The notes: generated by a model not told the origin, from the letters alone. A stretch of 64,000 nt of DNA from DASSBQ01 sp035250505 (GCA_035250505.1 DATFFC010000088.1:4161-68160); one strand, 5' to 3'; counted from the stretch's first letter, positions 51,964 to 61,525 are shown. Numbers and translations: made by a program.

Positions 51964-53493
51964 CTAATAGTCCATTCGCCGGTCAAAACTCCGATACTGA
52001 ATCGCCTCCGCCACATGCGCCGCCACAATCGTCTCCGACCCAGCGAGATCGGCAATGGTGCGCGCCACGCGCAGAATCCTTCCGTGTGCACGGGCGGATA
52101 AGCCCAGCTTCATCATGGCCTGTTCGAGGAGGTCTCGTCCGGCCCCGTCCGGCGTGCAATATTTTCTAAGCAAGCGCGGGCCGATTTGAGCATTGGTGAC
52201 CAGACCCTCTTTCTTGTACCGTTCGGCTTGCCGGGAACGGGCGCCGATCACTCTCCCGCCGATCACGGCGGACGGTTCCGCCGGGGGCCCATCGTCCCTC
52301 AAGTCCCGCGGCGCCACCGCCGGGACCTCGAGATGAATATCCAACCGATCCATGAGCGGACCGGACAAACGCCCTCGATAGCGACGAACCTGGGTCGGCG
52401 AACAGACGCAGTCCCTCGATCGATCGCCGTAATACCCGCAGGGACAGGGATTCATGGCGGCCACGAGCATGAATCGAGCCGGATAGCGAAGGGACCCGCT
52501 GACTCTGGTCACCGTGACGGTTCCCTGCTCCAACGGTTGACGGAGTCCGTCCAGCACCGATCGGTGGAACTCCGCTGCCTCGTCGAGAAAGAGCACGCCG
52601 TTGTGGGCGAATGAGACTTCCCCAGGCTTCGGGATGGTCCCGCCGCCGATCAGTCCGGCATCCGAGATCGTATGGTGAGGAGCGCGGAAGGGACGCGCCG
52701 TGAGTAATGGGCGTCCCGCTTCGAGTTGCCCGGCCACGCTGTAAATGCGACTCGTCTCCAGCGCTTCATCCGGCTGGAGCGGCGGGAGAATGGTGCGAAG
52801 CCGCTGCGCCAGCATTGTCTTGCCGGACCCCGGCGGACCGATCATCAAGATGTTATGGCCGCCGGCGGCGGCAACCTCGAGAGCCCGCTTGGCATATTCC
52901 TGCCCACGAGCATCGGAAAAATCCTCGTCACTCGACGAGCCGACGGCGCTATACGCCGCTCGGTCCACCACGGTCGGCGAGATCGGGCGTTCTCCGCGCA
53001 GGAATTCGACCGCTTCCGGCAACGTATGGACGGGATACACCGGTGCTCGATCGGCCAGCGCCGCCTCTTCTGCATTCTCCACCGGCACGAGCAGGCTGTG
53101 ACTCGGCCGGCAGGCCAGCCCAATCGAGAGGGCGCCGCTGACCGGCTTCACGCGTCCGTCCAACGATAGTTCGCCGACGAGCACGCGCTGCGTCACGGCT
53201 TCGGCGGGAAGCACCTCCTCGGCAACCAGAATGGCCAGCGCGATCGCGAGATCCAAGCCGGATCCTTCCTTTTTCACGCCGGCGGGAGCGAGGTTCACCG
53301 TGATCTTCTTGACAGGAAATTGGAATCCGCTGTTCTTCAACGCGGCTCTGACGCGGTCGCGGCTTTCCCGGACCGTCGTATCCGGCAGGCCTACCACGGA
53401 AAACTGGGGGAGTCCGCCCGAAATATCGACTTCGACGTCGATCAAATAGGCCTCCAAGCCGACGATGGCCGCACTGAACACTTTCGCCAACAA
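51964..53493 (-). CDS. comM: YifB/ComM family Mg-chelatase-like AAA+ ATPase
   Basis: The 509-residue protein begins with the YifB lead MLAKVFSAAIVGLEAYLIDV and the S5-like fold (KKITVNLAPAGVKKEGSGLD). The ATPase has Walker A MIGPPGSGKTMLAQRLRTIL and Walker B NGVLFLDEAAEFHRSVLDGL. A zinc-type segment NPCPCGYYGDRSRDCVC and the C-terminal helical domain (SARAHGRILRVARTIADLAG) are also present. ComM promotes branch migration during natural transformation. Its presence hints at competence but does not prove it. Confidence 0.95.
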   Translation of the reverse strand: MLAKVFSAAIVGLEAYLIDVEVDISGGLPQFSVVGLPDTTVRESRDRVRAALKNSGFQFPVKKITVNLAPAGVKKEGSGLDLAIALAILVAEEVLPAEAVTQRVLVGELSLDGRVKPVSGALSIGLACRPSHSLLVPVENAEEAALADRAPVYPVHTLPEAVEFLRGERPISPTVVDRAAYSAVGSSSDEDFSDARGQEYAKRALEVAAAGGHNILMIGPPGSGKTMLAQRLRTILPPLQPDEALETSRIYSVAGQLEAGRPLLTARPFRAPHHTISDAGLIGGGTIPKPGEVSFAHNGVLFLDEAAEFHRSVLDGLRQPLEQGTVTVTRVSGSLRYPARFMLVAAMNPCPCGYYGDRSRDCVCSPTQVRRYRGRLSGPLMDRLDIHLEVPAVAPRDLRDDGPPAEPSAVIGGRVIGARSRQAERYKKEGLVTNAQIGPRLLRKYCTPDGAGRDLLEQAMMKLGLSARAHGRILRVARTIADLAGSETIVAAHVAEAIQYRSFDRRMDY

Positions 53494-53648
53494 GGAGGCC
53501 TCAAAGAGAACGGTGAAGCGCGCGCGACGGCGCGTGTCAAATCGGGATTATAGGCAGCGGTTTCCGGCCTTTTCAACTGATCGATGGCACAGCGTAGCGC
53601 TCACCGCCTCGCCTCCGCGGCTGGTGTGACCTATCTGCCTTCTGTATA

Positions 53649-55268
53649 ATGCCGCGCATGCGCCTTTGGAGTCGTACCCGCCGGTGCATTCCTTTCTCTC
53701 CTGCCGCGCGATCTTTCACACCGGCAGCCGCGATCGTCTTGTCGTCTTCCTTCCTCTGGACGAGTCTGGTGTTGCCGGCGGAACCAAGCCGGCAAGGTGG
53801 GCTGTCGTGGGCAGGGCTTCAGGATACCGGGTCCTGGAGAACGGCTGCACCGGCGCCCACAAAACGGACCGAGGTCACAGCCGCTGCGGTGGCCGGCAAG
53901 CTGTACCTGATGGGCGGGTTCAGTGCGCCGAGCCTCCGCAATGTGTTGGACCTGGCGATCACCGACGTGGTTGAGGAATATGACACGGTCGCAGATCGGT
54001 GGAAAACCGTGGCCCCCATGCCGGCTAAGCTCCATCATGCGGGGGCGGTGGCGATCGGCGAGAGAGTCTACGTCGTGGGAGGATTTACCAAAGCGGTGTT
54101 ATCCGTATGGCATCCGGTAGCCTCCCTCTATATCTATCATCCAGCCAGCGATACCTGGGTGGAAGGACCGCCGATGCCGACCGCACGGGGCGGCTTGGCC
54201 GTCGCGGAGCTGGACGGGCGTATCATTGCGGTGGGCGGGTACGGTGAGTCCGCCAATACCGGGGCGGTGGAACTGTACGACCCTCTTCAGAAACAATGGG
54301 ACACGCTTCCCTCGCTGCCCACGGCTCGCGATCATTTGGCGGTCGCTGTCTGGAATGGAAAGGTCTATGCCATCGGCGGACGCCTCGATCGCGACTACGG
54401 CAAGAATCTGACGACTGTGGAGGTCTACGATTCCCGAAGCGGGACATGGGTCAAGACGGCCGATCTCCCGACGGCTCGGAGCGGTATTACCGCCGGGATG
54501 ATGGATGATGCCATTTATGTGTTAGGGGGTGAGAGTCCGGCCGGGACCTTCGCCGCCAACGAAGCCTATGACCCAACCACCGACCGCTGGAGCGCGATGG
54601 CCCCCATGCCGACCAGTCGACATGGACTCGGCTCGGCCGTCGTCGGTCACGAACTCTTCGTGGTGGCGGGAGGGCCTAAGCCGGGCGGGTCGTTCAGCGA
54701 TACCAACGAGGTGTTCAGGCCGCCCGCCAAGCCGCATGCCGGCTTCTCATCTCTGGTCGCACAGCGGACTATCGACCAACCGTCCCCCGAGCACCGGCCG
54801 CGAGCCACATCGCAACATGTCGGCTCGGTGATGGCCATGCTCGCGACATTCGACGAGGCCCACGTGCTGCCGCCGGAGGATTCTCCTCAGGCCAATCAGA
54901 CCATCAAGGCGCTGATTCAATTCCAGTCGGCATTTCTGAAAAGTCGCAATCCGGCCGTCCGCGACTTCTTTGTCGCGGCGCAGCAGGCGAAGTTTGGTCC
55001 GAAGGCCGGGGACGTCGTGGCCGCGTTTCAACAAACCGGATGGACGTCCGCCGTCATGGAGGCATCGGTCGATTATGGAGCACAGGAGCGAGTCTGGCAG
55101 GACGGCACGCTGGCCGAGGGCTTGCGCGAATATAACGTGACCCGAGCAGATTTCGAATTGCTCGTTGGGCTGTTCCGACGAGCCAAGCAGCACTTCCAAG
55201 CGCGAGGCGAGGACGTTCATCAAATCTATGCCGCTCGCCGTCGCGATATGCCCGGCGCGGCGTTTTGA
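53649..55268 (+). CDS. Exported Kelch-repeat beta-propeller protein
   Basis: The 539-residue product starts with a basic signal sequence and then has about six Kelch repeats (residues 50-340), each with the GG and spaced Tyr/Trp pattern, for example KLYLMGGFSAP, RVYVVGGFTKA, RIIAVGGYGES, KVYAIGGRLDR, AIYVLGGESPA. The last 170 residues are a helical region not recognised. Function is unknown; such propellers often bind sugars or proteins outside the cell. A perfect TATAAT at 53645-53650 overlaps the first ATG, so the real start may be the ATG at 53658 or lie downstream. Confidence 0.82.
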   Translation: MPRMRLWSRTRRCIPFSPAARSFTPAAAIVLSSSFLWTSLVLPAEPSRQGGLSWAGLQDTGSWRTAAPAPTKRTEVTAAAVAGKLYLMGGFSAPSLRNVLDLAITDVVEEYDTVADRWKTVAPMPAKLHHAGAVAIGERVYVVGGFTKAVLSVWHPVASLYIYHPASDTWVEGPPMPTARGGLAVAELDGRIIAVGGYGESANTGAVELYDPLQKQWDTLPSLPTARDHLAVAVWNGKVYAIGGRLDRDYGKNLTTVEVYDSRSGTWVKTADLPTARSGITAGMMDDAIYVLGGESPAGTFAANEAYDPTTDRWSAMAPMPTSRHGLGSAVVGHELFVVAGGPKPGGSFSDTNEVFRPPAKPHAGFSSLVAQRTIDQPSPEHRPRATSQHVGSVMAMLATFDEAHVLPPEDSPQANQTIKALIQFQSAFLKSRNPAVRDFFVAAQQAKFGPKAGDVVAAFQQTGWTSAVMEASVDYGAQERVWQDGTLAEGLREYNVTRADFELLVGLFRRAKQHFQARGEDVHQIYAARRRDMPGAAF

Positions 55269-55309
55269 TTCCGGCCTTGCCGGCCCCACATTCGTCCAAG
55301 GAGGAGACC

Positions 55310-55546
55310 ATGGCGACGAAAGCGTACATCCTCATCAAGGTCAAGGCCGGCAAGACCAAGACCGTCATACAGTCGCTCAAGACCATCGCGGGCGTCGAGC
55401 AGGCAAACCCTTGCTTCGGTCAACCGGATATCTTCGTCTTTATCAATGTGGCGGACGAGCGGTCCCTCTCCGACATTGTGATCACCAAGATTCATGCGAT
55501 CGACGGCGTCGAAGAAACCGACACCCACATCGTCGCGGAGACGTAA
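55310..55546 (+). CDS. Stand-alone Lrp/AsnC ligand-binding (RAM) domain protein
   Basis: The 78-residue protein is only the effector-binding domain of Lrp-type regulators: KAYILIKVKAGKTKTVIQSL, VEQANPCFGQPDIFVFINV, IVITKIHAIDGVEETDTHIV. There is no DNA-binding domain. Such SraA-like proteins can form oligomers with full-length Lrp members or bind amino acids. An optimal ribosome site AAGGAGGAG precedes the ATG, 41 bases after the Kelch gene. Confidence 0.88.
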   Translation: MATKAYILIKVKAGKTKTVIQSLKTIAGVEQANPCFGQPDIFVFINVADERSLSDIVITKIHAIDGVEETDTHIVAET

Positions 55547-55557
55547 CAGCGGATGCA

Positions 55558-56538
55558 CTACCGGTATCGAACCATGACCGGCTCCCCATTCCGGCGAGCC
55601 GACTCATAACAGGCTTCGGCAATCTCCACGGCACGCTTTCCATCCTCTCCGGAAACGGCCGGCTCCGTCCCGTCGCGAACTGCACCGACGAATGAGCGTA
55701 ACGTCGCCACGATGGTCGGCGAGGGCTCAACGTGCCATTCTCTGGGGGGGAGAGATGCCGCGACAAGCCTGAGTCGGCGGCATTGCCAATCCGCTTCAAG
55801 CTGTCCTTCCGTCCCGATCACTTCCACGCGGCCGACCCGGCCGGACGACACGCGCGAGATGTCGAGGAGCGCCCAGCGACCCCCTGCCAACCGAAGCCAG
55901 GCGAACACTCGGGACTCGGCCGCTGCAGGAGGGACTGCATCCATCACACATCGCACCTCTACGACTTCGTCGCCCATCATGAATCTCACCAAATCGAGCA
56001 GGTGCACACCGATCTCCAATGAAATGCCCCGGCCGCCGAACGCCGGCGACGCCGGTGAGCCTGAGCCTGGCTCCATTCGCAACGTGAGACTCAAATAAAG
56101 CGGCGAGCCGATCTCATGGCGATGAGCTTGGCAAGCCAGGATCGCGGGGTCAAACCGCAAGGTTTGCGCGGTCATGAGTGTGATGCCGGCGTCCCGTGCC
56201 GCCTGCACCATCGCCGATGCATCGGTCGCAGTCGTAGCCAGCGGTTTCTCAATCAAGAGGGGCTTCTTGGCGTGAACGGCCGCGAGGCAGATGTCCCGAT
56301 TGATCGACGGCGGCGTCACCGCGATCACGGCGTCGACGTTCGGATCCTCGATCAGTTGCCGGTAATCGGTATAACAGGGAATCGCGGGTCCCGTGGCCGG
56401 AGTCACGGTTTCCGTTCGTCGACATACCGCCACCAACTTGGCCTCCGTGAGGTCCTCGATATGGCGGATATACCGCATGCCGTGGCGACCCATCCCGATT
56501 AATCCCAGTCGCAACGGCCTCTCTCGTTCACATTGCAT
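55558..56538 (-). CDS. Gfo/Idh/MocA family NAD(P)-dependent oxidoreductase
   Basis: The 326-residue protein starts with a dinucleotide-binding fold (RLGLIGMGRHGMRYIRHIED) and has the family's KPLLIEKPLATTATDASAMV motif, which carries the conserved EKP lysine. The C-terminal substrate domain is typical. These enzymes act on sugars, inositols or related compounds; the substrate here cannot be told. It is convergent with the Lrp-like gene and divergent from the next hydrolase. Confidence 0.85.
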   Translation of the reverse strand: MQCERERPLRLGLIGMGRHGMRYIRHIEDLTEAKLVAVCRRTETVTPATGPAIPCYTDYRQLIEDPNVDAVIAVTPPSINRDICLAAVHAKKPLLIEKPLATTATDASAMVQAARDAGITLMTAQTLRFDPAILACQAHRHEIGSPLYLSLTLRMEPGSGSPASPAFGGRGISLEIGVHLLDLVRFMMGDEVVEVRCVMDAVPPAAAESRVFAWLRLAGGRWALLDISRVSSGRVGRVEVIGTEGQLEADWQCRRLRLVAASLPPREWHVEPSPTIVATLRSFVGAVRDGTEPAVSGEDGKRAVEIAEACYESARRNGEPVMVRYR

Positions 56539-56612
56539 GATGGAGGGGCACTGTACCGGGGGCCGCGGATACGGTCAACCCGCCGCCCTGAGAGATGTGC
56601 GCCTACGGTTGA

Positions 56613-56642
56613 TTGACAAGGGATTTCCGGCCTCCCTATAGT
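56613..56642 (+). promoter_or_regulatory. Strong sigma-70 promoter for the dienelactone-hydrolase-like gene
   Basis: TTGACA at 56613-56618 and TATAGT at 56637-56642 are separated by 18 bases. The transcript would start near 56649, about 55 bases ahead of the gene. It is the clearest housekeeping promoter in the window. Confidence 0.75.
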
Positions 56643-56704
56643 GTGGACAGAGGTCGCCATGTCGGTCGGCCCACCATTTTTATTATCGAGAGGACATGCC
56701 TGTT

Positions 56705-57502
56705 ATGACCACCCAGACCCCGCCCTTCACCATGCAGCAGATCGGCACAGGCACCGCTCGATTTCCCAGTGGCGCCGCCATCCCGACGGCGACCGACGCG
56801 GCAGTGGACCCCTATAGCCGCACCAAAATCTCCAAGCATGTCCAGGTCGAATGCCTGCAATTTTGGCCGCAGGAAAAAGGCACCTATCCCGGCATTGTCC
56901 TGCTGCACGAATGGTGGGGACTCAATGCGCAGATCAAGGATTTGGGTGCCAGATTGGCCTGTGAAGGGTATGGCGTGATCATTCCGAACCTCTATGGGCG
57001 GTTGGGCGGTATGGTGACGGCGAGCGCCGACGTCGCCGAAGCGTTGATGGCGAAAATCAAGGAACCCGATTTGCTGCAAGACATTAATTCCTGCTGTGAG
57101 TTTCTGAACACGCACGAGTACATCAAACGGAACGTCCATGGCGTCATGGGATTCGGGATGGGCGGCTCGTTGGCCCTCCGCTTCGCCTGTCAGCGCAAGC
57201 GCCTGCGCACGGCCGTCTGCTTCTATGGTCGAGTCGAACCAAGCCAAGAAGTCCTGAAGGACCTGTACTGTCCCGTCCTGTATCATCACGCAGGACTGGA
57301 CACATGGGTCGGCGACGAAGAGGTCCGGCTACTCGAATCCGCCGCGACATCCTTCGGTAAACGCGTCGACATCCGCAGGTATCCCGAAGCTCAGCATGCC
57401 TTCATGAACGAAACCAGGCCCGCTTCCTTCAACGAAGCGGCCGCGTCTTCCGCGTGGGATGCGAGCGTCGCCTTCCTGAAACAATGCTTCCAAGGAATCT
57501 GA
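56705..57502 (+). CDS. Dienelactone hydrolase family protein lacking the nucleophile cysteine
   Basis: The 265-residue protein is an alpha/beta hydrolase of the dienelactone hydrolase type (PGIVLLHEWWGLNAQIKDLG, GYGVIIPNLYG). The nucleophile elbow, normally GFCxGG, reads MGFGMGGSLALRFA, so the cysteine is glycine. The acid (AGLDTWVGDEE) and histidine (EAQHAFMNETRP) positions are kept. Catalysis by the usual route is therefore doubtful and a binding or altered role is possible. The ATG at 56705 is preferred to one nine bases upstream because GAGAGGA is then at a proper distance. Confidence 0.85.
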   Translation: MTTQTPPFTMQQIGTGTARFPSGAAIPTATDAAVDPYSRTKISKHVQVECLQFWPQEKGTYPGIVLLHEWWGLNAQIKDLGARLACEGYGVIIPNLYGRLGGMVTASADVAEALMAKIKEPDLLQDINSCCEFLNTHEYIKRNVHGVMGFGMGGSLALRFACQRKRLRTAVCFYGRVEPSQEVLKDLYCPVLYHHAGLDTWVGDEEVRLLESAATSFGKRVDIRRYPEAQHAFMNETRPASFNEAAASSAWDASVAFLKQCFQGI

Positions 57503-58698
57503 TCGGTTCTAACCCGGTGCGGTTTTGTCGACGCCTGCTTTGTGGGACAGGACTGCTCTCTGCTCTGTTGGGACCGGCGTTCTGGTCCGCCGACCTGGTC
57601 GGTGCCGCTTCAACCGCCTCAACCATCGAAGCTCAGCCCGCGGCATTGGCCGGCACCATGCCCGACTGGACGAAGATCCGGGCGACCGCCGCATCCGTGA
57701 TGGACAAGCCGGCCGCGGGAACCGATCCATTGGTCTATTTCATTGATCCGCTCGGTCGCCAGCTCGGCTTTCCCGACGCCGTGTCGACATTGGCCGCAAA
57801 GAAGCTTCCCCCGGCGCTGGCTGCAGAGCTTGGAGTCGCGGAACTGGCCGAAACCGCCCGGCATCTGATCCGGAGCCTCGTGGGTTGGAATATCGCAAGG
57901 GCAATACGGGAGTTGGCCTCGGCCACCGATGAGGCGGAGATCGACCGACTCGGCCGACACATCGCAGACCAAGCCGCCTGGCTGACCCCAGAAACGGAGG
58001 GAGGCGCCGCACGCTTCATCCTGGCATCCATTCCGGCATTGAAATCCACCGCGGCGGAGGCCGGCGCCTTGGACGAGGCAGCCTATCGTGACTATGCGGC
58101 CGTGCTGGACGCCAAGTACCCGATGCAGCCGAGCAATCTCGATTCGTGGTTGGCAATCCTCGAAACGAACGGAATCGAAGCTTGGCATGATCGCTTGAGG
58201 GCCGGAATGGACGGGAAAACCTTTGATCCGCAGGATTTCCAAGTCATGGCCGGCCGCTACATCACATCCCGGTTGCAACCCCTGCTCCGGCTGCGCTTGG
58301 CTCAACAAGGCAGTGAACTCGAGACGTGGGCCGCTCAACGCGCCTACCAAGATTGGGTGAGCCTTTCCGGGTGGAAAGATTCCGTCCGGCTTCGCCGGGG
58401 TTTGGCCCGGCTTTGCGGGTCATGGCAATGGACCATCCACAATCATCAGAATCATGGAGAGCAGAAACTGACTGTGAACTTCCCGGCTTCCGGTTCCGGG
58501 CAGGATCACGCAGGTCCGGCAGAGATCGTGGTATTAGGAGACTCGGTCTATCTCCGGTGGGAAGCAGGCGGGAGGGTCCAAGAAGACAGCCTGTTGCTGT
58601 CCAAAGAAGGGCAGCGCTTGGAGGGTAGCTTCGTCAACAACATGGGAGGCTGGGGCTCGATCACCGGAAAACGGACCGCCGGGTGTCCTAGGAAATAG
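57484..58698 (+). CDS. Exported protein of unknown function
   Basis: The ATG at 57484 overlaps the preceding gene by 19 bases and gives 404 residues, starting with a signal sequence (FCRRLLCGTGLLSALLGPAF). The body is mainly helical and Ala/Leu-rich, while the end has beta character (QWTIHNHQNHGEQKLTVNFP) and finishes GSITGKRTAGCPRK. No family recognised. Overlap suggests translational coupling to the hydrolase-like gene. Confidence 0.7.
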   Translation: MLPRNLIGSNPVRFCRRLLCGTGLLSALLGPAFWSADLVGAASTASTIEAQPAALAGTMPDWTKIRATAASVMDKPAAGTDPLVYFIDPLGRQLGFPDAVSTLAAKKLPPALAAELGVAELAETARHLIRSLVGWNIARAIRELASATDEAEIDRLGRHIADQAAWLTPETEGGAARFILASIPALKSTAAEAGALDEAAYRDYAAVLDAKYPMQPSNLDSWLAILETNGIEAWHDRLRAGMDGKTFDPQDFQVMAGRYITSRLQPLLRLRLAQQGSELETWAAQRAYQDWVSLSGWKDSVRLRRGLARLCGSWQWTIHNHQNHGEQKLTVNFPASGSGQDHAGPAEIVVLGDSVYLRWEAGGRVQEDSLLLSKEGQRLEGSFVNNMGGWGSITGKRTAGCPRK

Positions 58699-58719
58699 CG
58701 CAGCGCGTCTGGATGACAC

Positions 58720-59109
58720 TCAATCTTCCTTGAGTCTGCGCCATTCGGTCCAGGCCAGCAGGGCCCAGCCGCTGAGAAAGGCCAGGCCTCCCAGAGGTGT
58801 AAGGGCTCCCGCCCAGGGAACACCCAGCGCCGCCACAACGTACAGGCTTCCGCTGAATAGGACGATGCCCAGGCAGAATAGCCATCCGACACGGATAAGA
58901 CGAGCATCCGGCGTTTGGTGCAGCTGCCAACCGACGACGACCAACGCCAAGGCGTGATACATTTGATACTTGGCTGCGGTTTCATAGACGGCCAACCGGC
59001 CGGGGTCCAGGACACTCTTGAGCGCATGGGCGCCGAATGCTCCTGCCGCCACGGAAAGAAACGCGCAGACCGACCCGATCACCATGAGATGCATCGCCGA
59101 TTTTTTCAT
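58720..59109 (-). CDS. DUF423 family membrane protein
   Basis: The 129-residue protein has four membrane helices and the DUF423/YgdD signature: LSVAAGAFGAHALKSVLDPG, ETAAKYQMYHALALVVVGWQ, FCLGIVLFSGSLYVVA, LTPLGGLAFLSGWALLAW. The ATG at 59109 has GGAGGGG upstream. The function of the family is not known. It converges with the preceding gene. Confidence 0.92.
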   Translation of the reverse strand: MKKSAMHLMVIGSVCAFLSVAAGAFGAHALKSVLDPGRLAVYETAAKYQMYHALALVVVGWQLHQTPDARLIRVGWLFCLGIVLFSGSLYVVAALGVPWAGALTPLGGLAFLSGWALLAWTEWRRLKED

Positions 59110-59288
59110 ATCGACCAGTCCCCTCCTCTGCCGCAACGCTTTATTCGGCGCGCATTGTAGCATGGCTGCGACAGGGAACCGAGGGAACGGTGAGACACGA
59201 TTGAAATGGTCGCGGAAGCCGACTGTCTCATGCGGGCAGCACCCGATGACATGTTCCGGTTGACGATCCTGCAAGCTGCTGAAGAACT

Positions 59289-59843
59289 ATGCCGGTCGAG
59301 TGCCCACGCTGCCTTTTGACCAATCCGGATACCGTGCTGTTTTGCGAATGCGGCTATGACTTCACGCCGCACTTTCAACGGTTGCCTTTCCAGAAAGGCG
59401 ACGCGGCCGGCCAGTCACGCCGGCCGCTCTTCAAGCGCCAGATGCACAAAGGCAGTTTCTTGCTCGGTATTTCGTTCTTGTGGATCGCGCTCGCGGTGGG
59501 CGAACTCTATCGGATTCGGATCGAGCTGCCCCGCCGTCCGATCACGGAACTGGCCTTGAGCAGCCTGATGGTCGGGTTGACGGACGTGATCGGCGCCTTG
59601 GTGATCGGCACCATCGGATGGGCCTGCGTGTGGATTGCCATGTCGTCTCATGGGCGGCCGGCAAAGCTGTGTCCTCGCCGGACCACCTTTGTGGTGACGT
59701 CGCTTGCCGCCGTGGTCCTGTTCGTGATCCGCACCATCGAACCGACGGTGCTAATCCAACATCTGGCCGAGGGATTGGCGATTGTGGCCCTGGCTGCCTT
59801 TTCCTACTATGCAGGCACGAGGCAATGGCTCGGGAAATGGTAG
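59289..59843 (+). CDS. Zinc-ribbon membrane protein of unknown function
   Basis: The 184-residue protein starts with a rubredoxin-like zinc ribbon (VECPRCLLTNPDTVLFCECG) and continues with four membrane helices (for example FLLGISFLWIALAVGELYRI, VGLTDVIGALVIGTIGWACV). Zinc-ribbon plus helices is a common layout of uncharacterised bacterial proteins. No further family was recognised. Confidence 0.7.
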   Translation: MPVECPRCLLTNPDTVLFCECGYDFTPHFQRLPFQKGDAAGQSRRPLFKRQMHKGSFLLGISFLWIALAVGELYRIRIELPRRPITELALSSLMVGLTDVIGALVIGTIGWACVWIAMSSHGRPAKLCPRRTTFVVTSLAAVVLFVIRTIEPTVLIQHLAEGLAIVALAAFSYYAGTRQWLGKW

Positions 59844-59860
59844 AGGGCTTCCACAATTTA

Positions 59861-59881
59861 TGGGGATAACTCTGTGGACAA
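59861..59881 (-). other. Pair of DnaA-box-like sequences
   Basis: On the minus strand TTGTCCACA and TTATCCCCA follow each other within 21 bases, each one base off the consensus TTATCCACA. The spacing resembles the tandem boxes often seen near replication origins. No origin genes lie nearby. The rest of the 277-base gap holds no gene. Confidence 0.35.
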
Positions 59882-60120
59882 TCGCTTCCCCGCAGATTAT
59901 TCGCGGCATGGAAAGCGCTGAACGAGAAGGTTGCCTATTCTTTGAGCATTGAAGGACGAAGGGGGCCGGACCCCAATATCTTGAGGCTTGACTATTTTTG
60001 GTTTCTATAGATCACACCCGTCGGCTTGCACAGCGTATTCTGTCATCAGTCGTCCGACAGCGGTGACACCGTGTGAAGGACAGGCTCCGGTCGGAGACTT
60101 TATACACATGGCACCGTCCC

Positions 60121-60516
60121 TTAATGGATGGGTTTACAGTTGTGGGCGATGAATGTCTGCGCACCGTCCCGGATCTCCCGCAGTCTTTGTTCCTCTTCCG
60201 TCTTTCCTTGATCACGCAGGTGGACAATATCCTGATCGAGGAGCGGGAGTTTCGTGACGAGATCGGCACATTTCCGGTCAATGTGGGCTCGTACATGCTC
60301 GAGGAGCAGACGGTGCTGCTTCTCATGCAGCTCTTCGCGAACTGAATTCGTGCCGGCCGCGCCTTCGAGCAATCTCGTGATCTCCACGAGATCTTCCGGA
60401 ACGACTTCGGTCTGCCCCGGAAAAGCTTGCCTGATTTCTTCCAACGTATGCGCAGATGAAAGAGTCGCAGCGCAGAGACACAGCAGACAGAGGATCAAAC
60501 ACCTCGAGCGTTGCAT
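60121..60516 (-). CDS. Small exported protein of unknown function
   Basis: The 131-residue product has a signal peptide (CLILCLLCLCAATLSSAHT) and an all-helical, charged mature part (for example ELHEKQHRLLLEHVRAHIDR). Two cysteines (RKCADLV and HNCKPIH) could form a disulfide. The ATG at 60516 has GAGG upstream; a second ATG at 60528 is possible. No family recognised. Confidence 0.65.
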   Translation of the reverse strand: MQRSRCLILCLLCLCAATLSSAHTLEEIRQAFPGQTEVVPEDLVEITRLLEGAAGTNSVREELHEKQHRLLLEHVRAHIDRKCADLVTKLPLLDQDIVHLRDQGKTEEEQRLREIRDGAQTFIAHNCKPIH

Positions 60517-60730
60517 AACCGACCTCATGATTTGTTGAACGCGACTTCGTTATGACGCCGTATCCGATTCAGTCGAGCGCCGCAGCCTCAGGAGTAGCGG
60601 AACGGACAGCGAACGTCGTACAATACCGCCTTCTGGACTTATTCCACATCACAGGATGTGCCGGCCGTCAACCTCCAACGGCGACATTCTGATTTTCGAC
60701 AGATAACGAACACTGCTGCTGGAGACTTCT

Positions 60731-61525
60731 ATGGCCGACACGGCCATTCTTTCCTCGCCGAGAACCCTCAACATCAACCGCGCCCTATGGACAGTTCATG
60801 CCCTCGCCGGCCTCATGGTATTTGGTACGGCATGCCAGCAGGTTGAGCAGGGATACTGGACGAAAATAGGGATGTCTCAAAGTCAGTTCAATGCCGAATA
60901 TCGCCGGGACTTCCAAGACTGCGCACACCAAGCTCTGGGGAGAGACTCGATCGATGACAGCGGACCGGAAACCGATACGATCCGAGCCAGGCACGTCTCC
61001 GGCGCGAAGACCGGCACGAACCGGTTCAACGACTGCATGTACGGCCATGGATATGAATGGGTCATGATGCAGCCGCTCGTCGGCCCGAACGCGCACGGAT
61101 CGACAGTGTACGATACCCCCTGCCCCAAGGACCGTATTATTGTGGATCCATACGGATATCCCCATTGCGCCTCTCAAAGCGCCGCCGGCCAACCTGCACG
61201 TTCCATTGACGTTCCGCGTGAAGCGAGCTTACCCGTCGGAGTACCCGAACCCACGACACCCGCTACCGTCGTCTTACCGGACAAATCCCCGGCGCACGAG
61301 ATTCCTGAGCCGTCTCCGCGGAAATCAGCCGAGGTCCTGCCGGTGAAACCAGCCGAGATCGCTCCGGAAACTCGAACCACGAACCCAGCCCGTGAAGGAG
61401 GTTCACGCCGGTCGTTCGACGAAAGTCTCTGCATTCAACACTCCCAGGCCTCCCTCTCCAACCCTTACGAAACCTTCCTGCGCTGTATGGAAGAGAAGGG
61501 ATGGCCGACGACCGGACAGAGGTAA
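60731..61525 (+). CDS. Putative lipoprotein of unknown function
   Basis: The 264-residue protein carries a hydrophobic segment ending in a lipobox-like VFGTAC near residue 35. A cysteine-rich domain follows, with FQDCAHQALG, RFNDCMYGHGYEWV and DTPCPKDRIIVDPYGYPHCA. A Pro-rich stretch and a C-terminal motif (ESLCIQHSQASL, FLRCMEEKGW) that repeats the 'C..C.....GW' idea follow. Stop and next start share one base (TAATG), so the next gene is coupled. Function unknown. Confidence 0.65.
   Translation: MADTAILSSPRTLNINRALWTVHALAGLMVFGTACQQVEQGYWTKIGMSQSQFNAEYRRDFQDCAHQALGRDSIDDSGPETDTIRARHVSGAKTGTNRFNDCMYGHGYEWVMMQPLVGPNAHGSTVYDTPCPKDRIIVDPYGYPHCASQSAAGQPARSIDVPREASLPVGVPEPTTPATVVLPDKSPAHEIPEPSPRKSAEVLPVKPAEIAPETRTTNPAREGGSRRSFDESLCIQHSQASLSNPYETFLRCMEEKGWPTTGQR

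Noticed and set aside
59861..59881. Chromosomal replication origin
   Set aside because: Only two imperfect boxes, no AT-rich unwinding region and no dnaA, dnaN or parAB nearby.
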